Made by a program: the position numbers and the translations under genes. Under the pieces are notes generated by a model. That model did no database searches and was not told where the DNA came from. It saw only the letters and a program-made list of their open reading frames with translations. A DNA stretch of 64,000 nt from the NCBI RefSeq assembly GCF_004103695.1, contig NZ_CP035280.1, forward strand, positions 1,364,001-1,428,000, given 5' to 3'. This DNA comes from Clostridium sp. JN-9 (GTDB lineage Bacteria > Bacillota > Clostridia > Clostridiales > Clostridiaceae). The stretch's first letter is position 1, and each line of letters starts with the position of its first letter. Shown here piece by piece: positions 51,757 through 60,700 of this stretch.

Positions 51757-54297
51757 ATGTTAAATGAAAAAGAAGTGGACTTAGGATTAAGTACCATTGA
51801 AGCAGAAAGAAGATTAAAGAAATATGGAGCCAATATATTAGAGAGAAAAGCCCATATTTCAAAGATAAAAATACTTATGTCTCAATTTAATGATTTTATA
51901 ATATGGGTGCTGCTGGGAGCAACCATAATGTCCAGTATGATGGGGGAAAAGGCAGATGCAATTACGATAATTATTATTGTAATTATGAATGCCATACTTG
52001 GATTCTTCCAGGAATTTAAAACTGAAAGGTCACTAGAGGCTTTAAAACAGCTCACAGCTCCAACTGCAAAGGTTATGAGAGATGGAACAGTTAAAGTTAT
52101 AAATGCAGAAAATATTGTAATAGGAGATATTATTTTATTAGAAAGCGGTGATAGAATTCCAGCGGATTGTATTTTAGTGGAAGACAGCAGTTTTATGGTA
52201 GATGAATCTCTTTTAACAGGAGAGTCCGTTGGTGTTTTGAAAAGCAGCAGTGATAAAAAAAATGAAATATATATGGGCACCACTGTTTTAACAGGGAAGG
52301 CAAAAGGTAAGGTATTTCAGACTGGAATGAAAACAGAAATGGGCAAAATAGCTGGTATGCTTCAGCACATTGAAACAGAAAAATCTCCATTAAAACAAAA
52401 GCTTACAGCTCTTGGGAAAGTACTTGTAATAATTTGTATAGCAATTTGTGCAATTGTTACTTTAACAGGCATAGCAAGAGGAGAAAATACCTATGATATG
52501 TTTCTTGTGGGAGTAAGTCTTGCTGTAGCAGCTATTCCGGAAGGCCTTCCAGCTATTGTAACTGTGGCACTGGCACTGGGAGTTTCAAGAATGCTGAAAA
52601 GAAATGCCCTTGTGAGAAAACTTCCTGCTGTTGAGACTTTGGGGTGCACATCTGTTATATGCAGTGATAAGACGGGAACATTAACAGAAAATAATATGAC
52701 TGTAAAGGCTTTATATTTTAATAATTCTATATATAATACTGAGGATGGCAAAGTGCCCGAAAACATAATACTAAAAAAGATTTTTACATTTTGTAATGAC
52801 TTTAACATAGATTACAAGGAAAATAATATAAATAAGGCTGTTTTAGGTGACCCTACTGAGACAGCTTTGGTAAAGGGATTTTTTAAAAACAGCAGTGATT
52901 TAAAAAAGTTTATATCTAATAGTAAAAGAATTTATGACATACCATTTAATTCAGACAGAAAATTAATGTCAGTAATAGTCAGGGATGAAACTGGTGACAA
53001 GGCTTATATTAAAGGTGCTCCTGAAAGAGTTCTTGAAAGATGTAAATATATTTTAATTAACGGCAGAAAAGAAATATTAACATCATATCATAAAAAAAAT
53101 ATAACATCTGCAATTGAAAACATGTCCTTTAAAGCATTAAGGCTTATTGCAGGTGCATATAAGGATAGTGTAATAGTAAAAAACAGTTCAGTTGAGAAAG
53201 ATCTTATTTTTGTAGGAATAGCAGGTATAATTGATCCACCAAGAAAAGAGGTAAAGGATGCTGTACTAAAGTGCAGAATGGCAGGAATAAGGCCTGTAAT
53301 GATTACAGGGGATCATAAAAATACAGCTTATGCCATTGGTAAGGAACTTGATATATGCAGAAATCAGGATGAAGTAATTACTGGAGAGGAAATAGACAAA
53401 CTCAGTGATAAGGAATTTGCAAAAATTATTGATAAAGTAAATATATTTGCAAGAGTAAGTCCAAACCACAAGCTGAGAATAGTAAAGGCATTTAAAAACA
53501 AAAAAAATATTGTTGCCATGACTGGTGATGGTGTTAATGATGCACCAGCAGTTAAGGAAGCAGACATAGGAATATCCATGGGAATTTCAGGCACAGATGT
53601 TACTAAAGAAGCATCAGCCATGATATTACTGGATGATAATTTTGCAACTATAGTAGCTGCTGTAGAAGAGGGAAGAGTAATTTATGACAATATAAGAAAG
53701 TTTATAAGATATCTTTTGTCCTGTAATTTAGGAGAGGTTCTTACCATGTTTCTTTCTTCTCTTTTTTACATGAATACTCCATTGCTTCCAATACAGATCT
53801 TATTTATTAATTTAGCTACAGATGGGCTTCCTGCAATAGCTTTAGGAGTGGACCCTGCAGATGTGGATGTAATGGTTGGAAAGCCAAGACCTAAAGATGA
53901 AAGCATATTTGCAAGGGGTCTCAGTGAAAAGATATTAATAAGAGGTGTATTAATAGGAGTATGTACTATATTCAGCTTTATGTCAGGGCAGTACTTTGGA
54001 ATGGATTTAAGATCATGCAGGACACTTGCATTGTGTACACTGGTCATGTCACAGCTTATTCATGTTTTCGAATGCAGATCAGAAAAACATTCTATTTTTG
54101 AAATTAAATTTTATACTAACTTGTATTTAGTTGGTGCAGTTATGGCTTCCATAGCAATGCTTTTATGTATAATTTATATTCCTTTTTTGCAGATAGTATT
54201 TCATACAGTACCTCTTTCACTTTCACAGTGGGCTATAGTAATATTCTTTTCAGGTACCATATCTCTTATCAATAGTGTGTATTTATATTTTAAATAA
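51757..54297 (+). CDS. P2A-type cation (Ca2+) transporting ATPase
   Basis: This 846-aa P-type ATPase has the actuator motif LLTGESVG, phosphorylation site CSDKTGTLTEN with Asp304, and hinge GDGVNDAPAVKEADIG. The TM4 motif AVAAIPEGLPAIVTVALALG matches the Ca2+-binding P2A group (SERCA/PMR1-like) better than Na/K or heavy-metal pumps. At 846 aa it is a compact bacterial form. The AGGAGGT site lies before the ATG at 51757, and an intrinsic terminator follows. Monocistronic. Calcium export is the likely role; Mn2+ is possible. Confidence 0.9.
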   Translation: MLNEKEVDLGLSTIEAERRLKKYGANILERKAHISKIKILMSQFNDFIIWVLLGATIMSSMMGEKADAITIIIIVIMNAILGFFQEFKTERSLEALKQLTAPTAKVMRDGTVKVINAENIVIGDIILLESGDRIPADCILVEDSSFMVDESLLTGESVGVLKSSSDKKNEIYMGTTVLTGKAKGKVFQTGMKTEMGKIAGMLQHIETEKSPLKQKLTALGKVLVIICIAICAIVTLTGIARGENTYDMFLVGVSLAVAAIPEGLPAIVTVALALGVSRMLKRNALVRKLPAVETLGCTSVICSDKTGTLTENNMTVKALYFNNSIYNTEDGKVPENIILKKIFTFCNDFNIDYKENNINKAVLGDPTETALVKGFFKNSSDLKKFISNSKRIYDIPFNSDRKLMSVIVRDETGDKAYIKGAPERVLERCKYILINGRKEILTSYHKKNITSAIENMSFKALRLIAGAYKDSVIVKNSSVEKDLIFVGIAGIIDPPRKEVKDAVLKCRMAGIRPVMITGDHKNTAYAIGKELDICRNQDEVITGEEIDKLSDKEFAKIIDKVNIFARVSPNHKLRIVKAFKNKKNIVAMTGDGVNDAPAVKEADIGISMGISGTDVTKEASAMILLDDNFATIVAAVEEGRVIYDNIRKFIRYLLSCNLGEVLTMFLSSLFYMNTPLLPIQILFINLATDGLPAIALGVDPADVDVMVGKPRPKDESIFARGLSEKILIRGVLIGVCTIFSFMSGQYFGMDLRSCRTLALCTLVMSQLIHVFECRSEKHSIFEIKFYTNLYLVGAVMASIAMLLCIIYIPFLQIVFHTVPLSLSQWAIVIFFSGTISLINSVYLYFK

Positions 54298-54308
54298 CAA
54301 TAAATATT

Positions 54309-54336
54309 CACCGGCTGTGCCGGTGTATCTTTTTTT
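54309..54336 (+). terminator. Terminator after the P-type ATPase
   Basis: CACCGGC (54309-54315), TGT loop, GCCGGTG (54319-54325), then TATCTTTTTTT. It isolates the defence operon from read-through. Confidence 0.88.
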
Positions 54337-54357
54337 ATGTATAATTTCACTTTTAGT

Positions 54358-54386
54358 TTGTCATATATATGGTAAAATATTATATA
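54358..54386 (+). promoter_or_regulatory. Promoter of the Wadjet operon
   Basis: TTGTCA (54358-54363), a 17-bp spacer and TATATA (54381-54386). Transcription would start about 15 bases before the jetD start codon, just ahead of its GAGGTGA ribosome site. Confidence 0.6.
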
Positions 54387-54408
54387 TGGCATTAATTTGA
54401 GGTGAAAC

Positions 54409-55416
54409 ATGAAAGATTTAAGTAGTTTTAGTAAAAAAATAATAGAATTAGATGAAATAGAAGGAATATACAAGCCTGAAACATATGACAGCTTATGTAA
54501 GGTGGTATCTGATTTATTAAAAGAAGATAGTATTTCACCTGTAAAAAGCAGCGGAGGAAATGGGAAAAAACCTACCTTGTATAAAAAATACAGGATATTG
54601 GAAAAGCATAGGGATAATAGTAAGCTTTATGATGAAATAAATTATAAACTTTCAAGTAAATTAGATATTGAATATTATAAAAACCATATAGATAAATATA
54701 AAGAACATAGGGAATATATTATTAAATTAAGTGATTTTATTACAAACAATAATCATTTATTAAGTGTACCTGTTTCCATGAATGAAAGATCCTTTCAGAT
54801 ATGGGGAAGAGAAAAGTTTTTACAAAAGGAAGGCGGAAAAACCATTGTTAAAAATCTGGGGTTACGTTTAGAAGATTTAAATTATTATGATACCTCTGAA
54901 CCTTTGGCATATTATTCAAAATGCAGAGAAATACCTCAGAACATTTTAATAATAGAAAACAAAGATACTTACTACACCATGAGAAGACATTTAATAGGGG
55001 GTGGAGAAACTATTTTAGGAGAAAATATTGGTACCTTAATATATGGCGGTGGAAAAAATATTAATAAAGCTTTAAATGATTATAAAATATCAGTTGAAGA
55101 TTATGTTTCAGATATAAGAAATAAAATATTATACTTTGGTGATTTGGATTATGAAGGAATAATTATATATGAAGGACTATATAAACTATTCAGCAAAGAA
55201 TACAATATGGTGCCTTTTATAACAGGATATAAGAAAATGATTCATAAGGCAGATGCTGAATCAATTTGTTTACCAAAGACAAAAGAAGGCCAGAATAAAA
55301 ATATAAGTGATATATTTTTAAGAGAATTTCATAAAGAATACAGGGCTGAAATAGAAAAAATATTAACATCTGGTTTGTATATACCACAGGAGATAATAAA
55401 TATCACAGATTTATAG
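54409..55416 (+). CDS. jetD: Wadjet nuclease subunit JetD
   Basis: JetD (335 aa) is the Toprim-fold nuclease that cuts plasmid DNA extruded by the JetABC motor. Toprim landmarks are visible: Glu183 in LIIENKDTYYTM and Asp245/Asp247 in YFGDLDYEGI. An N-terminal wing-like helical domain precedes it. Here jetD is the first gene of the operon, before the three motor genes, unlike the more familiar jetABCD order. It ends 12 bases before jetA. Confidence 0.88.
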   Translation: MKDLSSFSKKIIELDEIEGIYKPETYDSLCKVVSDLLKEDSISPVKSSGGNGKKPTLYKKYRILEKHRDNSKLYDEINYKLSSKLDIEYYKNHIDKYKEHREYIIKLSDFITNNNHLLSVPVSMNERSFQIWGREKFLQKEGGKTIVKNLGLRLEDLNYYDTSEPLAYYSKCREIPQNILIIENKDTYYTMRRHLIGGGETILGENIGTLIYGGGKNINKALNDYKISVEDYVSDIRNKILYFGDLDYEGIIIYEGLYKLFSKEYNMVPFITGYKKMIHKADAESICLPKTKEGQNKNISDIFLREFHKEYRAEIEKILTSGLYIPQEIINITDL

Positions 55417-55428
55417 TTGGAGGATAAC

Positions 55429-57054
55429 ATGGATTTAAGCTTTTTAGATGTGCAGCATATTAGAATGAAAAAAATTGGCGCTTATGCTTTGCTTTTTAGA
55501 AACAGCATTGCCAAGGGAACCTGGAAAAAGTATGGCTTTGAAGAAGGCTATGAACAGGATAATTTAATATTTTCAGTATTACTTTATATAATGGAACAGT
55601 CATTAAAGGAAGAAATATGTACTATTGACCATATAGCTGCTTTTATTGATGAAGTTAACAATATTCATTTTAAAAAAGCCATTACATATGAACAGTGCAA
55701 GGATTTAAGCGAATTCATTGTTAATACAATTTTATGTGATGAAGGCAAAGCAATGTATTTTAAAGCGTACAACTTTAAAGAAGGACAGTATAATGACATA
55801 AACATAAGCTTTATCAAAAATAAAATGGAATATATTGAAGGAGTGAGAAGGGTATCATATTCTTTAACAGATGATGGTTATTCACTTCTTTTGTCTACTT
55901 TGGAAATAGAGGAAAATTTAAAGATAACTATTCATGAAATTGTATTTAAAATGCATTTGGAAAAGGCATCTTATGATAAAGCTGTAGATGATATAAAAAA
56001 TATATTTAACATGCTTAGAAGAAGAGTTCAAAGTATGGAAGATGCCATAAGAAAAATCAAGGAGAATCCTCTTGCTTATACAACTGAAGACTACAGATCC
56101 ATGATGGAGGGAAATCTAGAAATTTTAAATAATACCAAGAAAAAGTTTATTATTCACAGAAAGATGGTAAATGAAAAAATAAATGAGTTTATTGAACATG
56201 ATATACATATTAAGGAATTAAATAGGGAAGAAGAGGAAAATTTGAATAATTTAAAAATAATAGAGAAATATCTAAGCAGAACTATTGATGAGGATCAAAG
56301 AGTGCTAAAGAAACATTTTGATCTTAAAGAGGTTTATGGAAAGGAACTTGAAAACATATCTAAAATGTCTCTTATTGAAAGATTCAATTTCAGAACTGAG
56401 GTATATGATAAGATACTTGATGATCCTAATAAGTTAGATAATATCTATATATTCTTAAAGCCTCTTTTTAAAATGCAGCCAAAGAAGTATTACAACATAA
56501 ACAAAGCCTTAGAATATCAGAAGCCTGTTAAAAAAAGTGAAACAGAAGAGGACGAGGTAATACCTTTTGATGAAAATCAGCTTGTAGAAGCTGAAAACAG
56601 GAAAAGAGCAGAAAAACTTGAAAAGTATAAAGGTGTTGTAGAAATACTTTTAGAGCTTTCTATGGAAAGAGGAAAAATTTCTCTTAAAGAAATCAATTCA
56701 TTAATAAAAAACAGTGAAACATTAATGAATACATTGATACCAACTGTTGAGATATTCAGAGAAGTTATTATTGAAATGTTAAAAAACAGGACTATAGATA
56801 TAGGTGAAATAAGAGAAGAAAGAAAAAACTCCGTTGAATCAGGAGAAATAGAATTTCAGCTTAACAAAACTATTTTAGAAATAATTGATGCAAATCCTGA
56901 TTTTAATAGAATAGAAAAGATAAAAGTGGAAAAAATCTTAGGCAGTGAAGATGTTAAACTGGAAGGATTGCGAAATGAAATTGGAGATGTAAAAAACTTT
57001 ATTTGTTCTGATATTTCCATTGAAGTTATAAAATCAGTAAGGGGGAGATTATAA
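55429..57054 (+). CDS. jetA: Wadjet kleisin-like subunit JetA
   Basis: JetA (541 aa) is the MukF-like kleisin of the SMC motor. The N-terminus (SFLDVQHIRMKKIGAYALLF) and a winged-helix-like first domain are followed by long helices and an acidic linker (KKSETEEDEVIPFDENQ), then a C-terminal helical region. I recognise it as the DUF5716-type JetA mainly from this N-terminus and the operon. A TTG at 55417 extends the frame, but TTGGAGGA there is the ribosome site, so I use the ATG at 55429. Confidence 0.82.
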   Translation: MDLSFLDVQHIRMKKIGAYALLFRNSIAKGTWKKYGFEEGYEQDNLIFSVLLYIMEQSLKEEICTIDHIAAFIDEVNNIHFKKAITYEQCKDLSEFIVNTILCDEGKAMYFKAYNFKEGQYNDINISFIKNKMEYIEGVRRVSYSLTDDGYSLLLSTLEIEENLKITIHEIVFKMHLEKASYDKAVDDIKNIFNMLRRRVQSMEDAIRKIKENPLAYTTEDYRSMMEGNLEILNNTKKKFIIHRKMVNEKINEFIEHDIHIKELNREEEENLNNLKIIEKYLSRTIDEDQRVLKKHFDLKEVYGKELENISKMSLIERFNFRTEVYDKILDDPNKLDNIYIFLKPLFKMQPKKYYNINKALEYQKPVKKSETEEDEVIPFDENQLVEAENRKRAEKLEKYKGVVEILLELSMERGKISLKEINSLIKNSETLMNTLIPTVEIFREVIIEMLKNRTIDIGEIREERKNSVESGEIEFQLNKTILEIIDANPDFNRIEKIKVEKILGSEDVKLEGLRNEIGDVKNFICSDISIEVIKSVRGRL

Positions 57055-57761
57055 CGGCATATACTACTGAAGAAATCAAAATAAGCAATAAAATATTTTA
57101 TTATCTTCTAAAGCATGGAGAGCTGAAGGAAGATACTGAAGAGCTGTATAAAAGTTATTCGGAAAATGAAAATGTAACTGAGCTGGTTAAAGGGCTTGGT
57201 GGGGCATCTGAATGCTATGTTAATAAGTATGGGGGAGTAGTGTACCTTATACCTAAGGAAGATAATGATTTTATTGGATATTCAAAAGGTGAACTTAAAA
57301 AGGCACTTTGTAAATCCGGTGCAAATGATAAGGATTATTATTTATCCCAGTTTGTAATATTAACCCTTCTGGTGGAATTTTATAATTCTCAAAGTGTTTC
57401 CAGTAAATCCAGGGAATATATTAAAGTTGGTGAATTTTTAAATATAATTACTGACAGATTAAAGGATGGCATTGAAAGATCAGCAAATAATGCGGAAGGC
57501 GGAATTGCCTTTGAAAATATACTGGAGAGATTTGAAGCTTTAAAAAGCAGCGATACTAAAAGCACATCAAAGACAACAAAGGAGGGCTTTATAAATACAA
57601 TTTTAGATTTCTTAGATAGTCAGGGACTGATTTATTATATCAAAAGCGATGACATGATTAAAACCACTAAAAAGCTGGATAATTTTATGGATTGGAATCT
57701 TTTAAACAAAAATAATTACAATAGGGTGCTGAAAGCTTTAGGAGAAGATGTAAATGAGTAA
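57051..57761 (+). CDS. jetB: Wadjet KITE-like subunit JetB, non-standard start codon
   Basis: JetB is the MukE-like partner of the kleisin. The first ordinary start in this frame is a GTG at 57240, giving only 173 aa, but the frame is open and protein-like back to the end of jetA (TAYTTEEIKISNKIFYYLL, then ELVKGLGGASECYVNKYGG). The site AAGGGGG (57039-57045) precedes ATT (57048), ATA (57051) and ACG (57054); spacing favours ATA or ACG. The full protein is then about 236 aa. The end shows a winged-helix pattern (SDDMIKTTKKLDNFMDW). It overlaps jetC by eight bases. The match to DUF6063 is from memory and context. Confidence 0.75.
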   Translation: MTAYTTEEIKISNKIFYYLLKHGELKEDTEELYKSYSENENVTELVKGLGGASECYVNKYGGVVYLIPKEDNDFIGYSKGELKKALCKSGANDKDYYLSQFVILTLLVEFYNSQSVSSKSREYIKVGEFLNIITDRLKDGIERSANNAEGGIAFENILERFEALKSSDTKSTSKTTKEGFINTILDFLDSQGLIYYIKSDDMIKTTKKLDNFMDWNLLNKNNYNRVLKALGEDVNE

Positions 57762-60700
57762 GATAAACAAAATAAGGTTTGTTAATTTAAATTACAATTA
57801 TAATACTATGAAGATAGATGATGAAAAATTTTTTTTAGATGGCGAAAATACCATGTTTAATTTAAGAAATGGAGGAGGTAAATCTGTACTTGTGCAGATG
57901 ATTATGGCCCCATTTGTTAATAGAAGGTACAGAAACATAAAAGACAGAACCTTTGAAAGCTATTTTACCACATCAACACCCACACATATATTAATTGAAT
58001 GGAAACTGGATGATGGAGCAGGCTATGTGTTAACAGGCATGATGGTTAGAAAAAAGGATTCTTCCTCTGATTATGATTCTAAAGAAAAACTGGATATCAT
58101 AAATTTTATTTATGAATATAGAGAGCAGAATGAATACGATATTAACAGCATACCTTTAATTGAAAAAAAGGATGACATGAAGACAATAAAAAGTTTTGCC
58201 AATTGCAGAAAATTATTTGAAGACTTAAAAAAGAATAAGGATTTAAAATTTAATTATTATGATATGAATAATCCTGTAACCACTAAAAATTATTTTAATA
58301 AGCTGTTAGAATATGATATTAATTATAGAGAATGGGAAACCATAATTAAACAGATAAATATTAAAGAGTCAGGCTTATCGGATCTCTTTACCAAGGCTAA
58401 AGATAGTAACGGCTTAGTAAAGGAATGGTTCCTGCCGGCTATAGAAAATAAGCTTAAAGTAGAAGAAGACAGGATTGTTAATTACAGGCAGCTTTTAGAT
58501 AAATATATTAAACAGTATAAACAAAACAAGGCTAATATAGACAAGAAATCAAAGCTGGAACTTTTTATTGAATTATCAAAGGATCTGGATTCACACTGTG
58601 ATGATTTTATAGCTGTTATAAATAAAAAAGAAGAAATTAAAAATTATATAGCAAATGTTATTGCTTTCTTAAAAGAAAAATCTAAAGATAAAGAAAATGA
58701 AGAAGAAGACCTTGAGAAATTAATTAAAGAACTTAATGATAAAATTGTTGAGCTGGAGTATGAAAGAGAGTCCATAAAAATTTATAATAAGCAGGATGAA
58801 ATAGATAGCCTTGATTTTGATATAAACAGGCAGAAGAAGTTTATTTGTGATAGTGACATTAGAAAAAATAATATTATAAAAAAGCAGAATATTTTAGAGT
58901 GTGCTAAGCTTCACAGGCAGTATCAGAATACTTCAAGGGAACTGCAGGAGCAGGAGAAGAAGCTTGAAATTTTAAATAAAAAGAATCAGGACAATGCACC
59001 ACGCATAAATAACCTGGGTTTTACCATAAGAGAAGTTCTGGAAAATAAACTTAAGTCTTTAAAGGAAGAAAAGCTGAATAAAATTCAAAATGTAAAAAAT
59101 TTATCACATGAAAAAGATGATATTAATAATAAATTAAAGGCTGACAGGAATGAGATAAGCAACCTGAAAGAGAAAAAGGGAAGCCTTCAAAGCGAAATTA
59201 AACATTTTGATTTTCTTGAAAAAAGATATAATACAAAATACAGCTCTAATTTATTTAGAAATATTGAAGGATATTTTGAGGAGAATAAATTGTTAAGCAC
59301 AGATAAGGACATAAGTGATGAAGGCCTTTCTTTAGCCAAAGAAAGAAAAACCACAGAAGAAAATATTATTGCCTGCAAAGAAAAATTAAAAACCATGGAA
59401 AGTGAAAAACAAAGGAACTTTGTAAAAATATCTAATGTTAAAAATAAGTTGGAAAACAAAACTTCTGAATTTGAGAAAGCTGAAAATGAAATTGAGAAAA
59501 GAAAAGAAATAATTAAGTTTATTGATTTTGAAGAAGATAAAGTTTTAGACAATGAAAATATAGTTACAGCTTTTGACATGAAAATAGACCTTTTAAAAGA
59601 TGATGAATTAAGGCTTAAAAAGCTTTCAGATAACATAAATAATGAAATAATGAAGCTCAAAACAGGCAGGGTATTAGAACTTCCTAAGGATATGGAAGAA
59701 AAACTAAGAAAAAAAGATATAAATATAACTTACGGTATGGAATGGCTTAAGAAGAATGACTATACTCCTGAAGAGAACCAAAATATTGTGGAGCATAATC
59801 CATTCATTCCCTATTCATTAATAATGGATGATAAAGAAATTGAGCTGTTACAAAAAGAAGGTTTGGATATATTTACATCTTCACCTATATCAATAATCAA
59901 TAGAAAAGATCTGGAGATGAAATTTGAACATATAAATGGAGATATTGTGGATTTAAGAGGCATAAGCTTTTTAATTTCTTTTAATAATAAACTGTTGAAT
60001 GAAAGTGAACTACAAAAACTCATACAGGCTAAGGAAAAAGAATTACAATCTGTACAAAGTGATATAAATAGGAGAACTGAAAATATTGCTTTTTATGAAG
60101 AAAAAAGAAATTTAATAAAATATTCCGATTTAACCCTTGAAATATATGAAGGGCTAAAAAAGGAAATCAGTTCATTAAAAAATGAAGAATGTGCTTTAAG
60201 ACAAGCTGAAATGGACTTAGGGAATAATATACTGAGTCTTAAAGAAGAAATGGATAATTATGTTGAAAAAGCAAAGAAGCTGGAGAAAGCAATTGAAAAA
60301 AATACAGATAAAGCAGAAAACTTTAAGGATTTTTTAAAAGCATATGATGAGTATAAAAAGAATAAAACTTATTTAGAGAGGGTTTTGGAAAACATCAGTG
60401 TAATACAGCTTGAAATAGAAAACTCAGAAAACAGAAATGCTGATCTGGAAAAGGAAATATCTCAGTGCAATAGTGTAATTAATGATTACAAGTCTGAAGA
60501 AAACAGAACTTTTAATCAGCTTTCAGGATTTAATATTTATAAGCATGGAACTTTAATACAAAAGGACACAGAGGATTTAATATCTGAATTTAATGCCTTA
60601 ACGAAGGATATTACAAGTTCAGAAAAAGAACTAAAGGATAAAATAAGTTACCTTAACCAAATGTTTAAAGATGTTGATGATGAGCTTAATTTAAAAGCTA

